A stretch of DNA of 64,000 nt from Acorus gramineus (Eukaryota > Streptophyta > Magnoliopsida > Acorales > Acoraceae). Below, in pieces: positions 1 to 11,151 of the stretch. How positions within the stretch are numbered: position 1 is the stretch's first letter; every line of letters starts with the position of its first letter. The position numbers were made by a program, and so were the translations under genes. The DNA lies in assembly GCA_030737835.1 (NCBI GenBank), contig CM060854.1, positions 18,136,859-18,200,858 on the forward strand. Direction: 5' to 3'. Under the pieces are notes generated by a model. The model saw only the letters and a list, made by a program, of their open reading frames with translations. It did no database searches and was not told the origin of the DNA.

Positions 1-172
1 GATTTTAGCCTTGACAATATATGTATAATTATGGGATGTATTCGTATGTTCTCTGGATGAAAAAATATATATATATATATATATATAGAACTCTGAGATT
101 CGAGGAATTTAGTTAACGCACCCGGATTTCACGCTTCAAAACGGAGTCGTGGATTCGGGGGCGTTACAAGAC
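1..172 (-). mobile_element. Possible edge of an unidentified LTR running off the left end
   Basis: Read on the minus strand, a segment starts at 172 with TGTAACGCCCCCGAATCC and runs left out of the window. A TGTAACGCCCC-type start is common for plant Ty3/gypsy LTRs. It does not match the neighbouring Del/Tekay-like LTR. An (AT)n microsatellite lies at 65-87. The other end is not visible, so this is only a candidate. Confidence 0.25.
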
Positions 173-304
173 CATGCCGTTGGTCGAAGAGACGCAGACT
201 TACTGGTCTACTCAACACTACTGAATCATCTACATCTAGATAATCGCCCATCTATGTCCTTCAACATCCATCACGAGACCGGACGCAACATCTATGGGAA
301 CAGT

Positions 305-1078
305 CGAACCATGAATGGGTCACGAGGCGACGCGTCTTCGCCTCATCCACACCCTCACTCCTGAAAGGAGACATTTTGGGACTTTGGGAGAGACTTAGAC
401 TGCTCTACACCCCTGGTCCACCGGTAGCCTCTCCCCGCTCCGTAGCTAACCTGGTATACTCCCACGATTCAGCACAGTTCGAAACACATCAGGAGGTGCC
501 TACTGATGGGAGCCCTCTGTCAGGACAGCCTGTCTAACGCCGGGGATGTCACTACTCGGATCCAACGAAGGGGAGAATGATTCCACGCTCGCGACATCAT
601 TCAATAACCCTCTCCCGGGCAGTATCTATAACCCGATCTCCTCAACACACCACTCTCGATACTCGCTCATCGAGATGCCACACACATGCATAACAGCAAC
701 CAACATCCTCATATTAACCTCAAAGTAGTCATAGTCCCTAAACGGGAGTAACTACACAATCCAGTGGGTCGTTACATCGCCGACCCACCACACCCTCACC
801 CTCACCCTCGAAGGGGTGACATGGTCTTTTGGGACTGACTAGGCTGTTAATCACCCTTGGTCCACCGGTAGCCTCTCCCCACTCCGTAGCTCGCCTGGTC
901 TACTCCCACGATTCAGCACAGTCCGAAACAAAATCAGGAGGTACCTACTGATGGGAGCCCTCTGTCAGGACGGCCTGTCTAACGCTGAGGATTCCCTACA
1001 CGGATCCAACGAAGGGAAGAGAAACAGCCTACCCACACGGATATAATCCACTTGGATCCGCCGACACCGATTGCAACT
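305..1078 (-). repeat. Duplicated segment inside the inverted LTR
   Basis: Two related units, about 305-580 and 765-1078, both contain CTTGGTCCACCGGTAGCCTC-like sequence (the first has CCTGG at the start), TACTCCCACGATTCAGCACA, and GATGGGAGCCCTCTGTCAGG. The other two LTR copies in the window have this block once. The duplication is therefore specific to this copy or its subfamily. Confidence 0.6.
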
Positions 1079-1739
1079 CTACTAATGTCATGAATTCTTC
1101 AGAATTCCTCCAGGGCGCATAACTAAGATGCGGGGAGACATATATTATAACAACACGGTTATAATAATCTCTAAGGCATGCTTGCAACTAAATGCTCACA
1201 TAATCCCCTAAGATGCGGGGAGACATATATCATAACCACAAGGTTACAATATTCTCTAAGGCATGCTCACATTCTGATTTAATTAGATTAAACTAGATGG
1301 GAACATGCATAGCTCGGGGCTTGGTGTCTAAGCATGCATAGGCCGCTATACATGATATAAGGGTGCATATCCCTAGCATAAAGTCTAAGGTGGCATGGAT
1401 ACATCATATTGATCATGCATAGATCAAGGCTTTGAAGTACATGACATGGTGTCCAGGCATGTATGGGCCTCTATACACGATACATGGATGTGTATCCCTA
1501 GCATGCAAAATATCTACATATTAGTTAGGGAGCCCCATCGATGCGCGACGCGCGTCTATGCGGGTCGAGCGCATCCCTAGAGAGGGGGGGATTGGAATCA
1601 AACCACTCACCTTAACACCCGGGACCTCGCGCATCCCATCCGACAAGATCTGCAAGGTAGGGGCATCCAACTGGTGAGAAACAACACAATTTATACAAGG
1701 AAATCATTAGAAATACCCAATACTCGGACAAGCATGCCT

Positions 1740-2107
1740 ACGGGCTCGCACGCATGCGAGCACGCACGTACGCACGCGAGTCCGAGTGCCCCAACACCTA
1801 CCCGAACCCTCGGGCAGCCACACGCATGGCCCCCCGGCATGCGCACACACGAATGCGCACGCACGCACGCACCCCGGCACCATCGGCGCACTGCTGCGCG
1901 CCTTCCTCGCGCCCAGACGCGCTGCCGCATGCACGCGCGCGCCCGCGCACTGCACGCCCAGCCTGCGCCCCTCGCGCAGCACCCCGCGCACGCCCCAGCA
2001 CGCGCACGCATGCGCACGCAAGCACGCGCGCGCACTGGTCCCCAGCCCCGCGCCCAGGCGCATGCCCAGGCGCCTGCCCGCGCGCGCGCACGCTCGCGCG
2101 TAGGTGA
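1740..2107. repeat. GC-rich alternating purine-pyrimidine segment of LTR
   Basis: This is a roughly 370-bp CpG/CpA-rich tract of GCGCGC, GCACGC and ACGCAC runs inside the inverted LTR. It corresponds to 4310-4600 and 46370-46700 in the other copies. The composition contrasts sharply with the AT-rich surroundings. Several overlapping frames stay open here simply because of the composition; they are not genes. Confidence 0.7.
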
Positions 2108-2484
2108 ACTTTGACCTTAAGTTAACCTATCCACACAACCAAACAAAACCCATTGACCAAGTCAATGGTCAAACTTGACTTGGTCAAAGTCCTCTTTGAC
2201 TTGGTCAAGTCTTCCAATGACTTTTCGCTTGGTCAAAACCCGGATACGATTCGAAACTGTGAAATTCTGAACTTTACCGGAATTCGATGAAATTTTCGTG
2301 AGTGGCTTGAAATGGCACCAGGACACATAATGTGCAGTTAGATTTTCAATCGGAGTTCTCAAACTCATGATGATGGCTAAAAGTCTAAAATTTTAGCGGT
2401 TCCGATCGAAAAAAAGAAAAAGTTGAAAAACTGCCAGAATGCTCCAATGGTGACCAGAAGGCTAAAAATGACACATATATAACA

Positions 2485-3410
2485 CTCCCGTCAGCATCAT
2501 TTCTGATAGAGACGCGAGATTTACTTCGAGGTTCTGGCATAGCCTTCAGCACGCCCTTGGTACGAACCTCCACTTCAGTACAGCGTTTCATCCGCAGACG
2601 GACGGCCAGTAAGAGAGGACGATTCAGACCCTGGAGGACATGCTGCGAGCTTGCGTTCTCGACTTTGGGGGCAGTTGGGAGAGGCATCTTCCGTTGGTGG
2701 AGTTTGCCTACAACAACAGCTACCACTCGAGTATCCGGATGGCACCATATGAAGCGCTCTATGGCCGCAGCTGCAGGTCCCCCTTGTGTTGGGACGAGGT
2801 CGGAGAGTGCCAGTTGGAGGGACCAGAGATCATCCACCAGACCTCAGAGATGGTCAAGACGATTCGTGAGTGTATCCGAGTCGCTCAGAGCCGTCAGAAG
2901 AGCTACGCCGATCGTCGTCGCCGTGAGCTCGCCTTCGAGGTTGGTGACCATGTTTTCCTGAAGGTGTCCCCGATGAAGGGCATCTTCCGTTTCGGTGTGC
3001 GGGGCAAGCTGAGTCCGCGTTTCATTGGGCCGTTCCTCATCCTCGAGCAGGTTGGAGAGGTGGCCTATCGCATAGCCCTGCCCCCACAGTTGGCTCAAGC
3101 CCATGACGTCTTCCATGTCTCGCAGCTGAGGCGTTACGTCCACGATCCTGCTCACATCATTCAGTTCGAGCCGCTCGTCTTTGAGCCGGACTTGTCATTC
3201 GTGGAGCAACCGATCAAGATCTTGGACCGACATGAGAAGAGGCTCCGCACCAAGACCGTCCATCTGGTTAAGGTGCGTTGGCAGCACCGTTCTGGTGCCG
3301 AGGCCACTTGGGAGCGAGAGGACGCCATGCGTGGCGCATATCCGCATCTTTTCCCTTCCTAGATATTTTTGTATTTATTTTGTGGACAAAATTTCCTAAG
3401 GGGGGAAGAA
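2485..3410 (+). mobile_element. Ty3/gypsy pol fragment (integrase end and chromodomain-like tail)
   Basis: Plus-strand coding remnant of a chromovirus. Integrase core motifs are visible ([43 protein letters not shown]). A GPF..L linker, the HDVFHVSQLRRY motif and a chromodomain-like tail (VRWQHRSGAEATWERE) follow, ending near 3361. A purine-rich tract at 3399-3410 (AAGGGGGGAAGAA type) is the polypurine tract just before the LTR. This fixes the order pol, PPT, 3' LTR. Everything upstream of the middle of integrase is absent and replaced by the inverted LTR. It is a broken fossil with at least one interruption besides the large loss. Confidence 0.9.
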
Positions 3411-5965
3411 AGTTATATATGTGTCACTTTTAGCCTTCTGGTCACCATTGGAGCATTTCTGGTAGTTTTTAACTTTTTCTTTTTTCGATCGGAACCGCTA
3501 AAATTTTGGACTTTTAGCTATCTGCATGAGTTTGAGAATTCCGATTGAAAATCTAACTGCACATTATGTGTCCTGGTGCCATTTCGAACCACTCACAAAA
3601 ATTTCATCGAATTCCGGTAACGTTTCAGAATTTGGCAGTTCCGAATCGTATCCGGGTTTTGACCGAGTGGGAAAGTCAAAGGGGAGACTTGACCAAGTCA
3701 AGGAGACTTGGACCAAGTCAAATTTGACCATTGACTTGGTCAAATCCTTTTGTTTTTTTGTGTGGTTGGGTTGACTCAAGTCAATCCCCACCAAACCCTA
3801 TTGTTCCAAGTGTGTGAGTGAGTGTGTGTGTGTGTGTGTGTCACTAGTCTTGGGCGTCCACCCTTCTCTCCTCTTCTCTTCTCTTCTCCATCTCTCTCAC
3901 ACACTTTATCACTCACTCCCTCTTCTTTCTTTGCTCCATTAGAGGTAGTAGAAGAAGAAGAAAAGGAAAACCCTAGAAGGGAAAAAGAAAGGTAAGGGTG
4001 TGATCTACCTTTGCATGGTGTTTGTTTTGTTTTCCCCTTTCTTTACCTCCCTCTCATGGCTTCCCCTCCCCCCCTGTTTCAGCCATTTTTAGGCCTTGAG
4101 AGTGGCTGAGGTGGTGGTGGTCTTGGTGGTGGCGGTTGTGGTGGTTTGGTGCGCGAAGGGCACCCGAGCTTCCTCCCTTGTTCTTCCTCTCCTTGGGTAA
4201 GTCTTCCTCCTCCCCTAGCTTGGTTAGATGATTGATTAGGGTGTTTAAATGGTTATGCATGCTTTGCATAGGTGTTAGGGGGTGTGGGTGGGCTGAGGAG
4301 GGGGTGGAAGGGGCTCGGGCGCGCGCGCGGAGCCATCCGCGAGCGTGCGTGCGCGTCTGCGCGCGCAGTCGGGCGCTGGCGCACGCAGACGGGCGCACTG
4401 GCGGTGCTAGCGGGTACGCGCTGGGCTGGACGCGCGTGGGCAGGGCGCGACAGTGCACCAGGGGCGCATGCGTGCGTGCGCATTCGTGCGTGCGCGTGCG
4501 GGGGGCCATGCGTATGGCTGCCCGAGGGTTCGGGAGGGTGTCGGGGCACTCGGACTCGCGTGCGTACGTGCGCGCTCGCATGCGTGCGAGTCCGTATGCA
4601 TGCTTGTCCGAGTGTTGGGTATTTCTAGTAAATTTCTTAGGTATTTGTGTAGTTTACTCACCATATTGAATGCCCATGTCTTACAGATCTTGACGGACGG
4701 TCACGCAGTGACCCGGGTTTCGGTGAGCGGGACAATCCAACCCAGTAGGGAGGCGTTCGATGCACGTAGGCATGCATTGCCCTCCCCTGGGGCACCATAA
4801 TTGTGTATTAACTTGTGATAAATGTAAAACTATGCAATGCATGATTAATATGATGTAACCATGCCACATTAGACTTTGTATGCTAGGGATATGCACCCTT
4901 ATATCATGTATAGAGGCCTATGCATGCCTAGACACCATGTCCCTTGATTGGAAAGCCCCGAACTATGTATGTTCCCATCTAGTTTAATCTAATTAAATCA
5001 AAATGAGAGCATATTGTTATAAGCATGCCTTAGAGAATATTATAACCTTGTTGTTATAATATATGTTTCCCCGCATCTTAGTTATGCGCCTTGGAGGAAT
5101 TCTTGAGAATTCATGACATTATTAGTGTTACAAATCGTTGTCGACGGATCCAAGAGGATCGTATCCATGTGAGTAGGCTGTCTTCTCCTTTTGGTTGGAT
5201 CCGATGTAGGGACTCCCCGGCGTTGGAAAGCTGACCTGACAGAGGGCTCTCATCTGTAGGTACCTCCGATGCGTCGGACAGTGCTGATCGTGGGAGTATA
5301 CCAGGTAGAGGCTACGGAGTGTGGGAGAGGCTACCGAGTGGACCAGGGGTGGAGAGCGGTCTAGTATGCCCCAAGAGGCCCATGTCACCCCCGTAAAGGG
5401 TGAGGGTGAGGGGGGGGGGGTGGGTTGGCGATGAAACGACCCACTAGAATGTGTAGTTGCTCCCGTTTTAGGGACTATAAATTATTTAAGGTTAATATGA
5501 ATTGTGATGCATAGATTGTGCCATTCACTGAGCGTGTGGCTCACCCCTCGCATATTCTTTTCCTCTAGTTATATCTGAGTCGGATCTAAAGGAGGAGCTC
5601 CCCGAGGCACCACAGCAGTAGCGGAGCAGCGTCACGTTTTGGGTTCTGCGAGTGAGAGGCCATCAACATCCCCTTCTTGATTGTATGTATTGTTATCCGT
5701 GCTTGGGCACACACTTGTATTTGGATGTCATTGTGTATATTGGCTCTCACGGGACAGTTGATAAGTTATTCGGGTCTGTAATATGTCTTTAAATTACAGA
5801 CTCAATCGTTTAAGCTTCCGCTATTTGTATATATTATGTCAGCTACATTATTGTCTGTGTTGTCATTTTCGATGTTGTTTAGAGTATTTTATTGATCTCC
5901 TGTATAGATTGCTGATATTATATATATTTGCCACGTATCGGGGACGGCCACCCTGGGGCGTGACA
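3411..5965 (+). mobile_element. 3' LTR of Del/Tekay-like Ty3/gypsy element
   Basis: About 2.55 kb, from the base after the polypurine tract (family start TGTTATATATGTGTCAC; the first base differs here) to GGGGCGTGACA. The solo LTR at 45469-48032 matches it along its whole length. It contains a (TG)n tract near 3820, the GC-rich alternating segment, an 11-base G run at 5410-5420 and a conserved TATCGGGG(A)TGGCC-type end. Very long LTRs plus a chromodomain-type integrase tail suit the Del/Tekay lineage; the lineage call is inference. Confidence 0.9.
4310..4600. repeat. GC-rich alternating purine-pyrimidine segment of LTR
   Basis: Equivalent of 1740-2107 in the opposite orientation. It is rich in GCGCGCGC, GTGCGTGCGC and CGTGCG runs. 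Open frames within it are composition artefacts. Confidence 0.7.
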
Positions 5966-6384
5966 ATTTTCCCCCAAAAGTTTCCACCCATTTTTTTGAC
6001 TGCCACCCTTTTTTTTTATCTCTTTCTCTTTCATCCTTTTTGGTTTTCATTTACTGTTTCACTTTCTCTCTCTCTTCTCAGCAGCAGTCAAGGGACAAAA
6101 GTTGGTATATGCATAGTTTTAATAAGATTCCAATATTTATTTGTCTTCATCTTCTGTTTGAAATATTATTTCGTTATTTGTGACAACCTTTTCATCGAAG
6201 GTAGCTGTAAAGTTGATGATACTAAATATCCTCTGTTCACCACTGTTTATCCATGTGGAAAAAAAATTCTTTTGTTTTGGAATGCGTATGTACAGAGTTT
6301 TATAACGTATATACTTACTCAAATATCGCAGGTAAATCTCCGATGGTTGTCATGCATCAAATGGAGATGACAACCTATATAATT

Positions 6385-6655
6385 TGATTTTGCGTACTGT
6401 CCAAGAGATCGTGGAGATGGTGAGTTCATTTTCTGGTGCTTCTATGTTTGTTGTGACTTTATTTGAGGAACTGAAGAAGAAAACGGCGAACCATATCTCT
6501 ACATTGGTTGATGCAAGCTTCCCTTAACCGTGTAAGTAATAATATCAACATAGAGAAGGTGCTCGATCCTGTAGTAGCACAAGCTTAAGGGTTGTCCGAA
6601 GAGTAAAAAGGTCTCACGATGCAAAATTGTTCTCCACAAAATAAAAAATATGTAC
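6385..6655 (+). pseudogene. Possible remnant of a FAR1/MULE-type transposase C-terminus
   Basis: A stretch can be read as VLDPVVAQ followed, in a shifted frame, by KGCPKSKK. This resembles the 'DP..v.tKG.pk' region near the end of FAR1/FHY3-like and MULE transposases. An upstream piece reads EIVEMVSSFSGASMFVV. The frame is broken by a stop and a frameshift, and no TIRs or DDE motif are visible nearby. The match is short and could be chance. Confidence 0.3.
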
Positions 6656-6875
6656 CATTTAACATTAATTCTTTACATATTGCATGTGCTTTACATAATA
6701 AAGCATATGCTCCTTTATTGGTTTTTATGCAATTAGATTTCCCCTTTATATTTCAGAAAACACGAAAGACAAAGCAGCAGTATATGAGGTCTACCACATC
6801 CCCCACACCACCATTATAACCACAAAGTTCAGTTCATGACTTTCGGATGGGATTACAAATACTAAGTTCATAACA

Positions 6876-7010
6876 CAGTTCTTAGATGGGATCACAACCA
6901 CACCAGCTAGACGAGGAATTTGACACGTGGATGGCGTCTCAAATGTAGCATTGAACAATTTAGTTTTTTTCAAGGAAGTTAACATTCTATTCCCAATATA
7001 GCGTTCACAT
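6876..7010. repeat. Diverged direct repeat, copy 1
   Basis: The segment around GGGATCACAACCACACCAGC, with AGGAATTTGACACGTGGATGG, recurs at 7686-7850 with many substitutions but the same order. The spacing is about 810 bp. It carries no coding content that I can recognise. Confidence 0.5.
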
Positions 7011-7685
7011 TACTTAATCGCGTTGGTTATCAATTCCATACTAACGTATGATTATGCACATACATACTATACAAAGCATATACTTGACTGTTGAAGCATA
7101 TAACACAATCCATAATCACAGCACATAATAATTTATATGTAACATAATCATACGGTACATATTTTAAAGCAACATAATCACACCGCACACCAAAAATCAT
7201 AACCAAAGTTACTAGCCAAAACATGTCATCCTTTTTGTTTAATTGAGCATATACCTCGCTAGGTTCATATTTTCAAAAAGTTCATTTATTCTCAAAGGCT
7301 GAACTAATGAAGACACGTACTCTGTTATTGCATTATTTATAATTAGGTTGTATGGTACAAAAACTTGAAGGATTCTCTTTGCAGTCTCTTTTATGATTGT
7401 CTTACACACTACTATAATTTTATATATTGATCATGGTTTGGAACCGTAATTAAAAACTTTGTTATGGTGACAGTTGATGGATTTGAAGTTGGGTGAAAAA
7501 ATATGATTGAAGAACATCATATGGAGGACAATGCATGGTTGAACTTCTTGTACGAGGATCGTCATTGTTGGGTGCCAATATTTGTAAAGGACACATAACT
7601 GATGTTACATGCATATATTAGTTATATTATACATATTAGCTTAATCACACATGTATTGGAAATGAAGACGTCTTGAAAACATTTG

Positions 7686-7850
7686 AAGTAATTGGGATGA
7701 CAAGCACACCAACTAGATGAGGAATTTGACATATGGATGGCATCACAAATATAATATTTGTTAATTTGGTTATTTATAAAAAGTTGACTTATGGTTTCCA
7801 ACATGGCATACACATTTTTCATCACGTGACTTATCTAACCCATACTAACA
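7686..7850. repeat. Diverged direct repeat, copy 2
   Basis: Matches 6876-7010: GGGATGACAAGCACACCAAC, AGGAATTTGACATATGGATGG, then the ATGGCATACACATT block, then CCATACTAAC. This is an old segmental duplication or two copies of one non-coding repeat. Confidence 0.5.
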
Positions 7851-8445
7851 TGCCTACCTAGGCATCTTAGGCATGTACGTTACTTAACCAAGCATATACC
7901 TCATCTTACAAAGTATATAACGCAACTAACAATCACATCACACAATAATTATTAAACAAAATAAGCACACCACACAAATAATATAACACAACAAAAAATC
8001 ATCACGTATAAAACAGTCAAAACAGTACAGTTGTATGGGTGAATAAACATCAACCAAAACAGTACCATTTACTTGTTCAGATTTTACTAAATTCATCACC
8101 CATAAATCTAGTAATATTCATAGCACGCATATATGTCATATCATCATTGGTGCTAAAAGGGAAACGAATATCAAGCATCCTACAAGCAATCTAATGGTAG
8201 AGGAAAACACTGCAGTCTTGCCCACCGGATTGTTGCGGAGCAGGGATATCAAGAACGTGGGGTCACCCCTCTGCTTCCTTTAACATGGGGCCATCAAGTT
8301 ATATATACCATCCAAATTAAAGTACATACTAGTATTAAGGAGGTATATACCCGCATTGGTCACCATAGTTATTTTGCTTGATCCATAAGCAGATTTTGCT
8401 TCTACCTCATCAACCTTCTCTCCCTCCAACTCTGGAGGAACCTTT

Positions 8446-9421
8446 CTAAGGTGGATATTATTTCCCCCCTTCAGTTAAATTTGTAAATTTCTAGGGAAAA
8501 AGAACTCAAGCAATATGAATTCTTGTAGCCAGGCTTCGATTTTCTCAATGGCTGTATAGGAAATAACACAAAAATGACACATAATGATCGTGCTTGACTC
8601 AATGGATAACTTTTTTTACCTTGCTTGATTGTGCCTCTAGAGTGCTGAGCGAGCGACCTCTTTATAGGCTGCCTACGTACCCCTTGGGGATCAAGTCACA
8701 CGTAGTTCCTTTGGTGCTCTTGTAACCGCCTTGCCACTAAGTGTTTAGTGAGATTTTTTCTAGGGAAACCCCCCCCCCCCAGCATTTACTCTCCACGTCG
8801 GTCCTTGATTACCCACGTTCTGTTGGTAATGGGCCTTAAACGCTACCTTGGCAGTTACAGGCGTTAGTGGTCTTCTGACCGTTTCTTCATCTTGCTTGGG
8901 GTCTCTTGATGTGCTCGTCCATACGTTTCGCATCACGCCTTCGAGGAGTAAGGTCGACCGACCAGACCTCATGTCTAGTCATGCCTTAGACTACTCGCCT
9001 TCGAGGAGTAAGGTTGACCGACCAGACCTCATGTCTAGTCATGCCTTAGACTACTCGCCTTCGAGGAGTAAGGTTGACCGTCCAGACCTCATGTCTTGTC
9101 GTGCCTTAGACTACTCGCCTTCAAGGAGTAAGATCGACCGACCAGACCTCATATCTGGTCGTGCATTAGACTACTCGCCTTCAAGGAGTAAGGTCGACTG
9201 ACCAGACCTCATGTCTGGTCGTGCCTTAGACTACTCGCTTTCCAAGTGCCCGACCACTCAACTAGACATTGTATCTAGTTGTGCCAGTACATTTGGGAGA
9301 GTCATTATGACCAAGGATTAGAACTCGGATTTGCGGGTCCCACGGTAAGCCCACGTCCGTCCTGGTGTGACACATTACCCCTGATATGACACGTGTTGTG
9401 GTGAGGATTTTTACCTCCACA
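8446..9421 (-). mobile_element. 3' LTR of a minus-strand Tat-lineage Ty3/gypsy element
   Basis: On the minus strand it starts at 9421 with TGTGGAGGTAAAAATCC and aligns with the LTR at 44481-45228. Shared blocks include TTTATAGGCTGCCTAC, CAAGTCACACGTAGTTCC, GCCACTAAGTGTTTAGTG and GGCAGTTACAGGCGTT. A purine-rich stretch (minus strand AGAAGAGGGG, just right of 9421) fits a polypurine tract. That makes this the 3' LTR, with the internal region to the right. It is longer than the other copy, mainly because of the 60-bp tandem repeat. Fossil. Confidence 0.7.
8938..9240. repeat. 60-bp tandem repeat, five copies, within the LTR
   Basis: The unit is exactly 60 bp and includes TCGAGGAGTAAGGTCGACCG, ACCAGACCTCATGTCTAGTC and TGCCTTAGACTACTCGCC. 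Copies start near 8941, 9001, 9061, 9121 and 9181 and differ by a few bases each. Because 60 is divisible by three, an open frame (8848-9201) runs through the array. I treat it as an artefact. The related LTR at 44481-45228 has only about two much-diverged copies. Confidence 0.95.
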
Positions 9422-10500
9422 AATGCCCCTCTTCTGTTCTTTTGGCTTTTCAAGAGAGCAAGAGATCATGATAAATCACCTCGCCTCCATTCCTTTTTGG
9501 AGGTCAAAGATCTGGTTGTCTGCCTTCTCGGGATTCTCTGACCCGCCCATGATTTGACGGCTGATTTGCCATGTCAGCCTTAATGGCATGTGGCCTCTGA
9601 ATGATGTCTGGAAAATCCAAACGTCAGCATCCCTTCAAATTTTGTGAATACCCATTTTATTGGCACTGACGATTACGCCTTGATACTTGCAGTGAAATAA
9701 GTGCAGTTGTCTTCTCGAGGCGTCGCTTCAATGGATATTAAAAGGGGGTGAGAGGGAGGAGCCCCTCTTCCCATATCACGCCTTCCTTTATTATCATGAA
9801 GGAAACTGTCACTGCCGCAGCCCTCCACAGAGAGTTGGGCCTCTCGTCTTACTTCGCGATTGACGAGTTGGCCGAAGATGAGGTCCCGACCCTCTATCTT
9901 GATTCTGTTCTCCTCCATCCCAACTACTTCATAGATGGGGGTCTTTCTCTCCCTCTACCACGCTTGGTGGTAGAGTTTCTTGATTTCTTCAGCCTCCATC
10001 CCATCCTGGTCGTTCCCAACGTATACTGCGTCTTGATGTGCGTGGTCGCTTTGGGGAAGAAGACAGGAGTTGAGCTGGGCCTGACTGAGGTTCTTTGGAT
10101 CTATCAGGTCAAGGCTTCATCCTTCGGGCGGTCCCCGTCCTTCTACGTCTCTCGCCAGGCCAGAGCACCAGAGCTGGTCCTCAGCATGGCTCGAGGCGAC
10201 ATCCACGGCTGGGAGAGTCGCCCGATTCGGGTCTGAGGTTCTTGGATGCCAGTTGGTTGGGATTCATCCCATCACCATTTGTGTTGCCCCCGGAGGCTGA
10301 TGGTGGATGCCCCCAAGCCGGAGGTCGAGGAGGTGAAGATGGGCTACATCTCTAGGATGATGGACTATCTGGACCAATCGTGGTGAGAGCTCCTTGAATT
10401 GGAGGAACCGCAACGTGCTCCACCCGTTTCAACTCTTCTTACTGGTGTGGTTGAGTCAGCGGGTGACTCTGGTCAGGGGAGAGAGAAAAGTTGCATTGGA
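9422..10500 (+). mobile_element. Antisense reading frame of the Tat-lineage element ('putative gypsy type transposon' family)
   Basis: A reading frame with likely start 9797 (an earlier in-frame ATG is at 9748) runs to about 10236, with related coding traces to about 10480. It resembles the plant family Pfam calls 'putative gypsy type transposon' (PF04195): YFIDGGLSLPLPRLVVEFLD, then LVVPNVYCVLMCVVALG, then ELGLTEVLWIYQVK. It lies just inside the 3' LTR and on the strand opposite to the element. Grande/RIRE2-type Tat elements are known to carry an antisense frame in that place. A TATA-like ATATTAAAAGGGGG (about 9734-9747) precedes it. The role of the product is unknown. The fossil looks broken. 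Confidence 0.6.
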
Positions 10501-10899
10501 ACTCGAAAAGAATCAGTGAATACAGACAAATTGGTGGAACAACGTATATACCCCCATTATCGAAGTATATGCGCTTTGAAAGGTTATATGTACTCGTCAC
10601 ATTTGGAACCGCGCTTCCAGAATGCACGACGGGCCATGTGATGTTGTCAGAAACGTCTTTTCTACCATTTAATGCGGTGTCTGTCAATGTTTCTTATCGA
10701 CGAATTTTGAAATTTAAAATTTGAAACACCCATCCGGGCCCGCCAAAGGAAAACGAAAACAAATCCACGTCAGCCGGTCTCGTCATGTCGGATCCTATGT
10801 GGGGTCTGAGAAACTAACTGAGAAATCGTCTGAGTGTAATATTTTCCAAATGTTAGTTGGGTATCATGGGCTTGGGCCTAGGTAGCCTAGGTTGGATGG

Positions 10900-11151
10900 A
10901 AAATGTTAGACTCAGTCACATTCAACAACCAAAACTCAGACCTCACATACTTTTATTTATTTTTAAATAGTAAACATCATCTAATGAGGTATATGCTCTA
11001 ATAAAAAGTATCGCTCGATTTCGAGTTGAATGAATCCATTTTTATTAAGTGTAAGAAAATATTTAATGAAGTATATGCTTCACTGGATTTCTAACGAGGT
11101 ATATATGACTGTGTTTTGGATTGAAAAAAAACTGAGTGTAGCAACACTCAG
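10900..11151. mobile_element. MITE with 9-bp target duplication
   Basis: Inverted ends: AAAATGTTAGACTCAGTC on the left, and AGTGTTGCTACACTCAGTT as the reverse complement of the right. Flanking duplications are GTTGGATGG (10891-10899) and GTTGGATAG (11152-11160), 9 bp with one mismatch, as for Mutator-like elements. The interior carries ATGAGGTATATGCTC and GAAGTATATGCTTC. Non-coding, 252 bp. Confidence 0.65.

Larger units (their letters stand above)
305..2484 (-). mobile_element. LTR of a Del/Tekay-like Ty3/gypsy element, inverted copy
   Basis: This segment is the reverse complement of most of the LTR at 3411-5965. Its 5' edge is at 2484 (TGTTATATATGTG on the minus strand), followed leftwards by the shared AAAATTTTAGCGGTTCC-type block, a GC-rich alternating segment, and the region with the conserved GGATCC and GGTGAGGGTGAGG stretches. 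The last few hundred bases of the LTR seen in the other copies are not recognisable here, so the left limit is approximate. The LTR edge directly abuts integrase coding sequence that reads in the opposite direction, which shows an insertion or rearrangement. It is a broken fossil and looks more diverged than the other two copies. Confidence 0.8.
5966..8445. other. Intergenic, decayed repeats; no host gene recognised
   Basis: This is AT-rich sequence with pyrimidine runs just after the LTR. It contains a possible FAR1/MULE remnant (6385-6655) and two diverged copies of one segment (6876-7010 and 7686-7850). Several copies of the AAGCATATACCTC/GAGGTATATGCTT motif seen in MITE-like sequence elsewhere also occur (for example near 7245, 7890 and 8340). 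No open frame looks like a real gene. Confidence 0.5.

Noticed and set aside
1674-2114. Overlapping open frames on both strands in a GC-rich tract (and the same at 4054-4669 and 46267-46902)
   Set aside because: They exist in up to five frames at once and are rich in Arg, Ala, His and Cys because of GC/CA dinucleotide repeats inside an LTR. Composition artefact.
5783-6370. 195-codon open frame at the LTR end
   Set aside because: It runs across the LTR boundary at 5965, is full of Leu/Phe/Tyr from T-rich DNA, and its counterpart in the solo LTR is not conserved beyond the LTR.
8848-9201. 117-codon frame with a 20-residue repeat
   Set aside because: The frame stays open because a non-coding 60-bp LTR repeat is divisible by three.
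8938-9240. Regular 60-bp array considered as a CRISPR-like array
   Set aside because: There are no unique spacers between repeats, and the host is a plant. It is a simple tandem repeat.
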